This document shows positions 21,664-33,190 of a DNA stretch of 64,000 bases, piece after piece; position 1 is the stretch's first letter; each line of letters starts with the position of its first letter. The translations under genes and the position numbers were made by a program. The notes under the pieces are model-generated. The model was given only the letters and a program-made list of their open reading frames with translations, did no database searches and was not told the DNA's origin. Source of the stretch: Daucus carota subsp. sativus (lineage: Eukaryota > Streptophyta > Magnoliopsida > Apiales > Apiaceae); contig NC_030381.2 in NCBI RefSeq assembly GCF_001625215.2, positions 47,366,689-47,430,688 of the forward strand, in the 5' to 3' direction.

Positions 21664-23428
21664 ACTTCGGAAACTCCGGGAGATGATGAGTCGTATCATG
21701 GTTGGAGGATTGATAAATTTGATTTCGAATCGCCTGTTGTGTCCGGTGAGTACTGGAAGTTTAGAGATTTATTTTGTGTGAATCGATTTCTGTCATTTCC
21801 TGGCGTTTATGTCTATGTTTACAAATGTTTATAGAAATATTTGTAGATAGTTTTCATGACGCTGTACCATGTAGGTACCCCTGTCAAGGCACTCAAAGTC
21901 GACCGGACCGGACTCGCTGCCGCCTGTGGTCAGTGCTCAAGCAGTATGCCGTGTAGAACTCCTCTAGCTGATGTTTCTAATAAGCCTTTCTTGGGTGGTA
22001 GGCAGGTAAACAAACTGATTCCAGTTCTTCTGCTTCACAGTTCACACTGATTTGTCGCTTTTCACATTTGATATTGTATATTTTCATACAAAGCAACGGC
22101 ACTCCCTCCTCAGAAGTTGTCTCTACAGTCGGGTCATATTTTATCAGGCGAGAACTGTAAGTTGTTATGTCTCTTAAATTTAATGTCGGGTAAGATACAT
22201 GTTAATGAGTAACCATTTTTTAATGCTTTCACACAATTCCTCAAGTGCAATCTCAGAGGCGTTGCTCCTCCCCCTCAACACCCCCATGGGGACCACGAGT
22301 GTTGGTGAATCTCCGCTGGCTGGGTTCAATCTTTCTTTCTTTTTCTTTATCCGTTAAATTTAAACAAAACTTCTTGACTACTCCATAGATATATATACCT
22401 ATGTTTGAGGCTGCATTGTTTGTTTGCTCTGTTGTTTGTTTTTGTTGATAGATTTAAAGGTGCAATGTATGTTTATGGTATCGTTTTAATGGACTGTTGA
22501 GATGCGGAAAGAGTTATAGATTAAGATGGATCAACTATTTGAGGCTGGATGTGAAGAGGCAATTTTCTTCTTATTTAGGAAGATGTCATTGTTAAGCTGC
22601 ATGCTGATTTGAGGAATAAGTGAGTGTTCATATTTGTATTTGGATTTTGAGGTTCTTTTTGTTATGTGAAATGTTGGATTTTGGTGTGATTTGGGGATAG
22701 GTAGTCTCTGATTGCTGGTCACTTAGATGGTAGAACAGACAACGAGATTAAGAACTACTCTACTTGAATTCTCATTTGAGCAGAAAAGCAAAGAGCCTCC
22801 CTGTTTTTTATCAAATCAAACCTGTGGAAACTCAGGTTTTAATGGATCAATCACAAAAGCATGAAGAAAAAAAAAGCGAAGCAGCAAGGCTCGAAGATTC
22901 TACCCTGTGATAAGAAATTGTTAGAGATTCCGGAAGATTGTAGCTTGAAAGTGCAAATTGAGCCTTCAACATCGTTTATGGAGGAGAGTTTAGGCGACAT
23001 TCTTAAATGGATGCATGATAATATTCATAATCAGTGCACAAGGCTCCCGGATGAGCAGAGTTTGTGGAATAATATTGATCTCGGAAAAGATATAGCTGGT
23101 GGTACCTTTCTGGACTCTGGATTTGGTATGGATTTTTCTAATGAGGTGCTAGGTGATCTGGATTTTCCTAACGACATGCTAGGTGATCTGGATTTTAACG
23201 GATCACTGGAAATTGCCCTGGCTACGACGACAGGAAATGAGCTGGTGCAAGCATAACCAAGAGACAAATACTTCTTCTGTTACAAATACCACTTCATGCA
23301 TACACAAAGAATTAGAAGAATATGCGGGTTGTGATTATCTTCACGACGGCCTGCAAGGAGATTTGTTCTGGGATATTGAACAAGAGAGACTGATGATTTC
23401 TGGACTGTGGGAGGCTACTGATGATTGA
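21664..23428 (+). CDS. Unrecognised plant gene, several exons, structure unresolved
   Basis: I do not recognise the product. Likely exons: one opening after TTGCGCAG at 21664 ([19 protein letters not shown]), ended by a G/GTGAGT donor near 21745; one after a TAG acceptor near 21874, reading [20 protein letters not shown] then [15 protein letters not shown], ended by CAG/GTAAAC near 22006; one near 22096-22155; one near 22245-22325 rich in Pro/Ser; and a 3' part from about 22784. The 3' part contains an open stretch from ATG 22861 to 23256 ([32 protein letters not shown], acidic repeats [12 protein letters not shown] and [12 protein letters not shown]). A second protein-like stretch in the next frame ends at 23428 ([26 protein letters not shown]). 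A small acidic regulator is possible. The frame changes may be short unseen introns or decay. Confidence 0.4.
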
Positions 23429-25019
23429 TGATGAAGGATAGTCTGGTGATCAAATAGATTATTATAAAGAAAATGATAGTGTTAGATAGTTTCTTACTAC
23501 TTGAATTCAATTTGTCACCATTTTTTCATTATTACAGATTAGTTTCTAAGATCAATGTGTGGGAGCTTCTCACATTTGATATTTGTTGCATGGAAGTATA
23601 GTGTTGGCATTTTTGTAGGGTTGAATAGCCCTCGGCGGTTTATAACTCTGGCCTTCTCCCTGCTCCAATATATTTAGATTCTTATGTTTTTGGAGTATAC
23701 TTTGGCGATATGAGATAATATGAAAATATAGGGTGGCGCTGACCAGTGATAGAACCACTAAGATTTTACGAAATCTTAAATTTTAAATAAAATTTAGATT
23801 CTTATATCAAATAAAAATTTAGATTTTATAGTTTTATTTGATATAAACTTTACAAAGAATAATTACGTTTAGATTTGATTTTTTAATATCTTAAATTAAG
23901 TGTAAAAAGTCAAAAGCGGTTTAAATAGGACGGATGGAGTATTATATTTCACTTTTTTTTATTGAATTAAAATTTTACTTGAGATAATCTAATTATAAAA
24001 GAATTAGGAATTTATTTATCAAGATACATTTTTCCAATTGATTAACCTAGATAGATAATTACCGACTAAATAATAAATATAATTATAATTTTCATTTGGT
24101 TATATTTTTTTTTATTATATTGCTTCAAACGTACACAAATATTCTCGAGTGATTTTGTTTATTTTTGGAAATTGACTATGGGGCCGTTTGGGCAAACTTA
24201 AAAGAAGTGGCTTCTTGCTTAAACTAGAGAAGTGGAGCAGAAGTGAGAAGTAAATAAGCTAATAAAATGTTTGGAAAAGAAGCAGAAGCTGTGAGATAGA
24301 AGCTAGCATTCTCAGCTTCTTAAAAGTGCTTCTACTTCTTTACACAAACGGGTCAAGAGAAGCAGAAGCCACTTCTGACTTCTGCTTCTCTTAAACAAAC
24401 AGGGCCTATGTCTATGTGAAATATGAACTCAGTACCTCACTGATGGTATGCATAAGAAATAATAAATCTCTTAATTTGAAATGAAAAGAAACCAAATTTC
24501 GAAAGCTTGCTCTGCTCTGTCCTTACTCATCATCACGGAGACAGATAAAACTGATTTTATAATGAATGCTTGATGCATGACTTTGGTTACATTTCTACTC
24601 TACTCATTACACAACATAATCATCTACTGTGTGAAGATAGGTGTGCAGTATAGACTCATTAAGTGCCGCCTGTAATAGTTGAAATTGAGTGTCTAACATC
24701 TGGTGCATGAACTCAGTCATTCTGCATCATTGTAATTTTTACATGCTTTTGTAATCACATTTGAAAAAAAACGATGATTTTGTATGATAAATAAATATAT
24801 ACGACTGATAAAAAATTCCTTATTCGAAGTTATAAAGTTTGTATTATATAATATTTTTAAAAGAAAATATGATATTACTTTATATTTTTACCGATACCAT
24901 CTCTATATTCAGAATTAGATTTTGAATTTAGGAAGATAAATTTTTGTAAGTGATTAATCTCGATTCGTTAATCTTTAATAACTTTAATACATAACACTTC
25001 TACTTGATGTATCAAATCT
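23429..25019. other. Intergenic region with MITE remnants
   Basis: No gene. A lone Stowaway right end (GGACGGATGGAGTATTA) lies at 23924-23942 without a partner. A separate MITE occupies about 24181-24406. The rest is AT-rich. Confidence 0.55.
24181..24406. mobile_element. MITE with GGGCCGTTTG / CAAACAGGGCC ends
   Basis: About 226 bp. Left GGGCCGTTTGGGCAAACTTA and right TTAAACAAACAGGGCC are imperfect inverted repeats, with mirrored internal AGAAGCAGAAGCC/GGCTTCTGCTTCT words. The target duplication is unclear (CTATG or TATG), so hAT or PIF/Harbinger cannot be decided. Confidence 0.7.
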
Positions 25020-27874
25020 CACTACGCCATATATGGCCTACCGCAATGGTATGAACGTGAGTGTTGCAAAATTATGTTGCATTAGATGCACTAATTCATA
25101 CCTACCGCAACGATAACCATCAATGTGCATTTGATGTTGCAATAGCCGAATACATGTGTTGCATAGAGTATTAGTAAACTAATAATTTATAATATGACAA
25201 TAAAATTTACATAAAACAAAGTTAAAATAATTTTAAATAATTAATAGATAAAATATAATATATTAAATAGGAAAAGACTAAATGTTTGAATACAACATTA
25301 ATTTTTATATCTCTTTAAAATAAATAATTGTAATAAAAATAATAAATTTGAACGATTTAATTATGAATAAGATAATAATACTGAAATTGAATTATATTTT
25401 TCAAAATAAAAAACTATATTAAATGATTATGTTTTTAAATTATTATGAAATTGAATAATTTAATCTTGAAATTTATTAAATTTGATAAATAATTAGACAT
25501 ATCGTAAAATAAAATGTCACTCAAATAAATGAACAATTTTATTTTTAAAAATATAAAGGTAATTTAAGTTTTTAAAAAACAAATTCTAGTTTTTAACATA
25601 ATATTTTTAAATTTTAAATAATTATATAATATATCTATGACCCTAAATTGTTTTGATAAAAGTAAGGATCCTTTTTTAAATTATACAAAGTATAAATAAA
25701 TTATAATTTAATTTTTTGAAAAAGACAAGGATTTTAATAGAATGTTTTAATAAATAATATGTTAAAAAATTTAAAACAAGTGAAATGGCTTTTTCATTTG
25801 CAGCACGGCGGGCTCCAAATATTTGGACAAAATTTGAAGAGGCAAATTTTTTGAGGACATAAACCAGTATCCACACAAGTCCAGATTTTTGAACATTCAG
25901 AGTATCAAACACGCTTTATTGACTCGTTCTCTCCCTCGCCTCGTCTCTCTTCTCAATCTCTCCGTTCTCTCTCACTCTCTCCGTCTGTCTCTCTCTTCAT
26001 CTCTTTAGATAAAAATGAGGTCGATTTCACTCGTTCTCGTGGAATTGGAGCAAGCTCTCACAAATCACCTGGATTTTGAATTAAATTTAGGGTTTATTCA
26101 ATTGATTTGTTCTTGGATCAAAATTGGGGGTTTTCATGCCTTTGATTCAGGGGTTTTTTGGTTATATTGTTTTTTCTCTTAGATCTTTAACTCTGTCTCT
26201 AATTTGTTTTATATCTTTGTTCTGTTTTAGGCTGGCTTTGGGTTCCTTAGGGATTGACTGATTTAAATCTTTGATGTGCGCTTCTTCAGCTTAAGGTACT
26301 CCGATTTTGTTCTTGGATTTTGAAAACAGACGAATATGTATATCTATACGTATGTAATTTTATGATGTAAGCTTTTGTATATGTGCTTGTTTCTGGTACT
26401 CTGGTTTTAGGTTGAAAAGTTTGTCTTTGTAGCTTGACCAGCTTTTATTATGTATCTGGTAGTCTGATTATTCATTAATGAATTGATGTTTTAATTAGTT
26501 GCGTGAACATGTCAATGAACTGTTTCAATGATGTGTATAATATGGGGTAAAACTAGTTGATTTTGTACTTGACTAAAAGCTTGAACTAAATAAAATGAAG
26601 AGCAGAGAATCTTAGTATGTCATTAAGACAGTGAATCTTAGTATTGTCACCTGCTTTTTCTTTGTCTTGTGGAGTGTTCACTTTTTTTTTCTTATAGTTG
26701 TGGTTACTTATTTTTCTTTAAAATTTTGTTCGATTTCATCTACTTTTGCTTATTTGTGGAAACGTTAACATGTATCCAGTCACCACCGCTCTTCTAATTT
26801 GCTTTGTCATGCATTTGATTTTTGGAAAATAAAACATTAATGCATGGTTCTGATATCTCAGGTTAGGTTGTGGATGTTGGATTTGCAGTTAGAAAATTCA
26901 AGAAAGGCGAAAAAGTTATGGCCATGCTTGGAACAACGGTATAGAATACTCTTATATCTCCGTTTTGGTTCGACCAAGTACTTCATATATTGCGGAATGG
27001 ATTATGCGAGAAACATTTCAGTTGGTACTGTTATGTTTGCTCATTAATTTTTGCTCATTATGATATTGAAACAGACTGGAGGTGGATTAGTTGAGTATGC
27101 AGTAGCAAAGTAAGAAGTAACAGTTCTAAGGCCACTTGAACTATCAGCTGGTGAATGTGCCGCATTAGGCACTCAAGGGTTAACCACTTACCAATGCCAC
27201 ATCACAGCGGGAGTTGTTCTATGAAAAGACGCCAACCTATGAACATACTAACTGTTGCAGCTTGAGGCGGTGTTGGTCACTACGCAATTCAGCTCGCAAA
27301 GCTAAGGAACACTCATGTCACTATAACAGGTGGCTCTCGCAACATTGATTGTGTGAAGAAGACCTAAAGGATGAGTTGGATTTGTTAGGTAGTTTAGTTT
27401 GGTTGGATTTGTTTTGAACTTTGGTTTGTATGAATGATTAGTTAATTTTGCAGTTGATATAGTAAACTTTTGCATAGTAGTTTAATGTTGCATTAACACA
27501 TATATATCAGATATTTAGTACAAATATATGTTGTAGAAAGTAGCCCTTGTGGGCCCCACACTTTGACCTCTACATGGGACTGACACGTGTCTGACCCACA
27601 CGTGGGTCCCATTTTTTTTGAAATCAAAAGGTTTAACGTAACATAAAATTTCAGTTGCAATAGGGTAGTTGGTTGTTGCAGTAGCATGTCTATTGTAACA
27701 GAAAACCCTATGTTGCAGTAGATGATCATTATGTTGCAATAGAAGCCTAGGGCAACATGGAAAAAAGCAACTTAAATTTTATGTTGCAATAGCCCATTTA
27801 TGGGCTATTGCAACATATTTTGGGGTTATGGCATCATTTTTTGGATGTTGTTGTAGGCCATATATGGCGTAGTG
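25020..27874. mobile_element. CACTA (EnSpm/CMC) transposon, 2855 bp, non-autonomous
   Basis: Perfect inverted ends CACTACGCCATATATGGCC...GGCCATATATGGCGTAGTG, with the 3-bp duplication TCT on both sides (25017-25019, 27875-27877). Subterminal regions carry many copies of TGTTGCAATAG in both orientations, as known for CACTA elements. No transposase is seen. Instead the interior holds a leader-like CT-rich stretch (about 25920-26300, with TCTCTCCGTTCTCTCTC) and a decayed quinone oxidoreductase copy. It therefore depends on a transposase from elsewhere. Confidence 0.92.
26862..27366 (+). pseudogene. Captured fragment of a chloroplast-envelope-type quinone oxidoreductase gene
   Basis: Lies inside the CACTA element. 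The first block, from 26873, reads DVGFAVRKFKKGEKVMAM. After an intron remnant, the second block from 27075 reads TGGGLVEYAVAK, TVLRPLELSAGECAALGTQG and, in a shifted frame, GGVGHYAIQLAKLRNTHVTI then SRNIDCVKK. This matches the middle of the zinc-independent MDR quinone oxidoreductases such as Arabidopsis At4g13010 (ceQORH), including the NADPH-binding GGVGHYA motif. Several stops (for example TAA right after AVAK and TGA before GGVGHYA) and a shift make it non-functional. Both protein ends are missing. The preserved intron position shows capture from genomic DNA and not from a messenger copy. Confidence 0.85.
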
Positions 27875-28083
27875 TCTCTTTTACATACGTGACAAGCAAG
27901 ATTAATAAAATTAATTTATTAATATCATTTACCATCACTATAATAGTTTTAAGTATTTAATAGGTTGAGTTTCTAAAAATATAAAAATAAAATTAAAAGT
28001 GATTTGTATGTAATTTTTGACTTGTGAGAGATTTTTATCAAAATAAAAGTTAAAAAAATCAACTCACGGAAATAATATCTTAA

Positions 28084-28590
28084 TATTAAAATACATCTTA
28101 TTTTTATTCTAATTATTTAATCCTTCCGATTAATCACTGATCTTTCAATAATCCTGAATATTATTATCAAATATCAGGTGTGATTCCTGATTTTTGTAAC
28201 ACATATCATTTTTGAAATCTGATTTAGTCCTTATATTTTTTTAAAATAAATTAAATATAATATTTTATGAAGATAAATATATTATATTGATTGAAATGAA
28301 CCTCCGTAGAATGTATGATAGTGTGTGCCTATATGATAATAAATAACTAATATAATAATAAAATATCAAATAATATTTTAATATTAAAACATATCTGATT
28401 TCTAATCTGATTAATCCCTTCGATTAATCACTGCTCTTTGAGTAATCCCGAAATTTTATTATATTTGATAATAAATAATTAACATAATAACACATAAATA
28501 TCAATTATCTTAATACTAAAATACATCTGATTTCCATGCAATCTGATTAATCCTTTGATTAATCACCAATCTTTCGATAATTTTTAATCA
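28084..28590. repeat. Three diverged copies of a GATTAATC-type repeat
   Basis: Blocks near 28084-28160, 28378-28455 and 28505-28590 share TTAATATTAAAAYATCTGAT, ATCTGATTAATCC and GATTAATCACTGATCTTT with many substitutions. No terminal signals are visible; the origin is unknown. Confidence 0.6.
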
Positions 28591-29080
28591 GATTATGACT
28601 TAGAAGCCATGAATACAAGCACATAAACCCTATACACCTTTTGTAATAATTTATAATTTTGTAAACAATGTATTGTAATATTTTTGTAAACTATAAATGT
28701 AAACCTAAACCCTAAACGAAGAACCCTTAAATATAAATTTGAAACATTAAATGAGAATCCCTTTAAAAATTTTACAAATGACTTCAATATGATATTTTTC
28801 ACACATACAATTTGTCAACATTTTTGTGGAATAGCAGTTTAATCAAATCTTATTCAATCTGATTATGATTGATGGCAATTCTTTTTACAACATATGATAA
28901 TGATCATAAAAGAAAAAAGTTTAACTTAAAAATTAACCATTAAATTTATATTAATAATTTTTTTTATGTTCACATACAATTGTGAGACTCCCCCAGTAAT
29001 GCCATATGTCTTCTTCGTGCATGAGTCTATATGCACGATATGTTGTTCTCTACTTTATCAACTGATTTTTACTCAAAAGA

Positions 29081-29188
29081 ACACAATTGTCTGCTGACCC
29101 TCTTTTCTCATATTATTGTCGTTATCATACACGAACACAATTGTCTGTTGACCCTCTTTTCTCATATTATTGTCGTTATCATACACGT
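29081..29188. repeat. 54-bp tandem duplication
   Basis: ACACAATTGTCTGCTGACCC... at 29081-29134 is repeated at 29135-29188 with one clear difference (TGCTG/TGTTG), so the duplication is recent. Confidence 0.95.
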
Positions 29189-29200
29189 ATTCCGTAATTA

Positions 29201-29503
29201 CTCCCTCCGTCCCAGCCAATTCTTTACGTTTGGTTTGGGCACGGAAGTTAAGAAATATGTATAAAGTAGTGGAAAAGAGGAAGAAAAGTGGATGAAGTGG
29301 TGGGACCCATCAATTTTTAATGAATAAAAGAAAGATATTGGAGTAAAAGTAGTGTGAAAAGGGAGTAAAAGTAGTGTGAAAAGGGAGGAAAAGTTGGGAA
29401 GTGGTGGGACCCATTGACTATTTTTGGTAAGTTTTGGAATTTAAAGAATTGGATGGGACATCCAAAAAAGGAAACTGTAAAGAACCTGGTGGGACGGAGG
29501 GAG
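29201..29503. mobile_element. Stowaway-like MITE
   Basis: Ends CTCCCTCCGTCCCAGCCAAT and CTGGTGGGACGGAGGGAG with flanking TA. It contains a short internal tandem (GGAGTAAAAGTAGTGTGAAA, two copies). Confidence 0.9.
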
Positions 29504-30071
29504 TAACATGTGGTTCACATATGCATGGAGAAAAGTAAACCTCAAACTAATTATGCGATTAATGCTTCATACTCATTACATCCATTTATGTTTTAACTTT
29601 ATGAAAAATATATTTATAAAATTCTATTGTCAATAATACAAGATGAAACTTGAGTAAATTCTACCTTAAATATAATGGAGGATAAAAACTCTGTCACATT
29701 AATTCGTCGACTTTGATTGGAAGGACGCAAGCTGCATAGAGTTTTTAAATTTAAATTCAATTGCGTTTTGGTTTATACACTGATGCTGCACCACTATTAT
29801 TTTGTTTCGTATGTTTATGTGTATTGAGTGATAATAAAATCCACTGGAGTGACCTTGTGTATGTATTGTAATTATGACTCTTTTTATTATTTCAAGATTT
29901 GCACACAAAAACTACTACAACAAACAAAAAATATATTCTATACACTTATAAATTAAATTAGAATTTTGTAAGTGTTGCCATATTCTTTGATCGTACATTT
30001 TTTCAAGGATTAAATATATGTCAACTTAATTTCAAATTAACTTGAAATTTTATATTAAACGACTGTAAATA

Positions 30072-30372
30072 TTTCCTTCATCCCCTTTTACATGGCTATT
30101 TTGAAAAAACCGCATATACCAAGAAATAATATATTCTGTACACTTTTTTCTTTAATACTTTTAACTAATATCTTTAAAATAATGAAATACCCCTAATTAA
30201 TGCATTGAAAACGTGAATTCGACTCAGTTTTAAATAATTTAAGCATTGAAAATAGAAATTATGAGGACAGATTTGAAAAATTATTATTAAATTTGTTTTG
30301 AAGTGTGAATGGACATATAAATAAAGACAAAATTTATTTTCAAAATAGACATGTAAAACGGGACCAAGGGAG
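30072..30372. mobile_element. Diverged Stowaway-like MITE
   Basis: Left TTTCCTTCATCCCCTTTTACATG and right CATGTAAAACGGGACCAAGGGAG are imperfect inverted repeats with flanking TA. Older than most copies in this window. Confidence 0.75.
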
Positions 30373-31094
30373 TATAAAAACTACTACATTACATTTAATT
30401 TAAATCATATATAAACACCTTATATGTAACATTTTAAGAGTCTTCATTAGAATTTCACTGATATGAAAATTGCATAGAAAGATAAGTATTTTAACTGATC
30501 ATAAAACTGCCCTGGCTACGACATGCATAAAGAAAGCCATTATGCGTGAAAGTGCACAAAATGTGTAAACGCAGGAGTTGATTGCACAACACGGAATTGA
30601 TTATGTATATCTTTTTGACATTTTAGGAATGTGCTACATTTGTAACTATTATGACTTCCGGCGGCCGTATATCTAATTTATTGCAGATATCTAATTTATT
30701 TCATGTTTTAATTTGTGAAATTTGTATGAAATAATTTATGTCCATCTTGCAAACCTGGTAAAGAAAAAGAAAACATAACATCTTTATTAAAATAAAGATG
30801 CAATTGACAAAGAAACCAACTATTAGAGAACTACATTTTCGACTGCAATATAGCATCTTTATTAAAATGGTACTTTAAGAAGGCGTATAAATGTAATATT
30901 TGATTTTTTTTAAATAACATACTTATAAATTAAATCAGAAGAGGAAGTTTGTATAAATTAAACTATGAAATGTATGTAAATTATTGTTTGTTATTAAATT
31001 TAAAATTATAAATTATTAGAATAATATAAAAATTCCGAAATGTAAAATTTGAATTTTTATAAATTAAATATTTACAAATTCGATTAAAGTACAA

Positions 31095-31116
31095 GGCGTC
31101 GCTGCTCAGCGACGCC
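31095..31116. repeat. Perfect 22-bp GC-rich palindrome
   Basis: Two 10-base arms (GGCGTCGCTG and CAGCGACGCC) around CT, in otherwise very AT-rich sequence, 24 bases before the inferred Helitron start. Confidence 0.8.
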
Positions 31117-31613
31117 GAGAAGCAATTAATAAAAAAAAATCTATATACTAAGAATTATTACGTAATTCTCGAATATAAATGAATTTTAATTAAGAATCAA
31201 ACTTTATGATTATTGTTTAATTTTCGAACATAATTGAATTATATAATTTTTTTTGTAGAGTCTAATTTTTATTTTATCAAAAAAATTTATTACACTATAC
31301 ATTTCTCTTAAACTAATACTATAATTTAATGTTATTATAATAAACACATGTAAAGTTTTTTGGGCCTTGGCAAGACTTAATCTCAGCCCAAGTGTGTTGG
31401 ATGCATAATCATGAGCCCACTTTAAAAAAATGTACACTATTAATATTTCCAAAAGAGTTGTCAATAATTTGGATTATTTTAACAAACAAAATTAAATAAC
31501 CATCATATGAAGAGGGAACAAAATTTAAACATATTCTTTTAAACCACTATAGGTTCAGACTCGGTTATAAACTTCACAAACTTCAGCCATCCCTTCATAA
31601 GAGACACTGAAAA

Positions 31614-31665
31614 ATACAGATACGTGAACCAGCTGAATAATACAGATACGTGAACCAGCTGAATA
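31614..31665. repeat. 26-bp tandem duplication
   Basis: Two identical copies of ATACAGATACGTGAACCAGC... side by side, downstream of the B3 reading frame. Confidence 0.95.
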
Positions 31666-31713
31666 AGTACAGTGTGACATCAATAGTTGTAAAAAATTTG
31701 TAATAATACCTTT

Positions 31714-32158
31714 TCAGGGACCAATTTCCTGTAGTGCATGAACAACATTTGGATACTCAACCTCACAAAAATCCCTCCCAATTATATATACGTTTAAATT
31801 ACCGTCACCTGCAAACTCAAAAACCAACAACTCCCTGCCTTCTAAGTGAAAATCAGAGTAGAGGGCTTCAACACCAATCATTTTCCCCAAACCCTTATTA
31901 TATGTTACTTCCAAACAATAATCAGTTTTCAATTTCAAGAGGAGTTTCTTACCAACAAGATCACCAAGTTTTGACGCATATCCGCAGGGAATCGCTGCGA
32001 GGAATGCATGTGCATAATCGACTAGACAACAGAAGCAATACAACTATGACAATTTAAATAGAAAAGAGTTAAGAAGAACTAACCAGTTCATCCGAGAAGA
32101 CATCTTCCTCAGTGACATACTTGATAAATTTCTCAACAATCAAACCCGATGATTCCAT
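31714..32158 (-). CDS. Small B3-domain (REM-like) protein inside the Helitron
   Basis: A possible first exon from ATG 32158 reads MESSGLIVEKFIKYVTEED and ends near 32084. The second exon, 32021-31714, reads AAIPCGYASKLGDLVGKKLL, then KMIGVEALYSDFHLEGRELL and VFEFAGDGNLNVYII before a stop. This is the B3 fold pattern (I-P..F/Y..K.GD..G..L.LK, ...L..GR.LVF.F.G...F.V.I.) of plant DNA-binding REM proteins. The obvious donor CTG/GTTAGT is in the wrong phase for the second exon; using GTTA/GTTCTT four bases further keeps frame. Only about 130 residues, so a single B3 domain at most, with a possible extra 3' exon near 31560-31605 (MKGWLKFVKFI). It may be a gene fragment captured by the Helitron; expression is unknown. 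Confidence 0.55.
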
Positions 32159-32635
32159 CACTAGGTCAAAAGCAGATTAATTATTAAATAATGAGGAAGA
32201 ATTAAAATTAATTGAGAGCTGTGTTAAGAGATGATACCTTAAATATCTTCATAGCAGGCAACAATGGTGGAAAAGAAGATGAAGAAGAAAATGGTATGGG
32301 TATTTACTCTAAAGCAGCCAACTGTTACCAAACAATAGAATTAATAGTGGCAATAAATCGTCTGTTTTCAAAATATGAATGAGTGCAAACGTTTATACAT
32401 GTAACGTTGTTTGGGCTGCTTGTGCGTTAACAAGCCTTAGTCTCGGCCCAAGTCTGTTGAATAGTTATCAACGAGCCCACTCTAAACACCTGTACAACGC
32501 TTAATTTATAGGTAAAAAAGTTTGAATTCATTTTTTTAATATTGTTCGTTCACAGCCAAACATTTTCACTGAAATAAAAAACGCAGATTAACGAGTGTAG
32601 AAAAAATTCCGGCGGTAGCCGGGCAAGTATCCTAG

Positions 32636-33190
32636 TTATGATATATGTGGCACTTTCTCATAAGTAGGAGCTCGAATAAAAAATTGATTTAACATTTACA
32701 AAGAATTTGAAGTATATCATGTATTTGGCATTGAACACTGTTGTATATATATATTTGATTTTACAAAATTATTAAGTCACTATTTTTAATAAATTTTTAA
32801 TATTAATTTAACTTTTTATATCATTAATTTTTTTATGCAAAATATGTAATTCAGAAATTTTAATAAATAAAAATATTAAAAATGAAATTAATTTCTATAT
32901 CACTCCTTTATACCTGCCTTGCTCGGTTACCATCAAAACGCGTATCTTATAAGTTATGTATAATGTATATTTCAAATTAGGGGAATTAGGTATATTTTAA
33001 TCTAATTTTCCCAAGACCTTGAACCCAACACGGAAAGCACAAGCAGTTAGACAAGAAACTCCGTACTTTATAATTTATTAATTAATTTAAACTAGTTGGG
33101 CAAATAAACTTCTTCCGTCAGCCAAAAATTGTAGAGTATAAAGAAGAAAATGAAGTTTAAAAAAAGATTTTGTACATTCACAGTTCATCG
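32636..33190. other. Intergenic AT-rich region
   Basis: No gene, repeat or MITE recognised. Confidence 0.5.

Larger units (their letters stand above)
27875..31139. other. Gene-poor AT-rich region
   Basis: No gene recognised. It contains diverged repeats with GATTAATCCYTTCGATTAATCAC (28084-28590), a 54-bp tandem duplication (29081-29188), two Stowaway-like MITEs (29201-29503, 30072-30372) and a short GC-rich palindrome (31095-31116). Confidence 0.6.
31140..32635 (+). mobile_element. Probable non-autonomous Helitron, 1496 bp, carrying a B3 gene
   Basis: The right end has a hairpin (CCGGC, loop GGTA, GCCGG) followed after GCAAGTATC by the terminal CTAG, with a host T next, the classic Helitron 3' end. 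The left end TCTATATACTA follows a host A, so the element sits between A and T as Helitrons do. No Rep/helicase gene is present. It encloses the B3-domain gene on the opposite strand and two related segments (31346-31440 and 32389-32500). The right end is strong; the left end is the best candidate but inferred. Confidence 0.65.

Noticed and set aside
25020-27874. CRISPR-like or satellite array because of the recurring TGTTGCAATAG words
   Set aside because: The words occur on both strands with variable spacing and only near the ends of a CACTA element, which explains them as subterminal repeats.
30650-30700. CCGGCGGCCG near 30657 as a Helitron end
   Set aside because: It resembles the hairpin at 32609-32622, but no terminal CTRR follows at the right distance and no partner start is visible.
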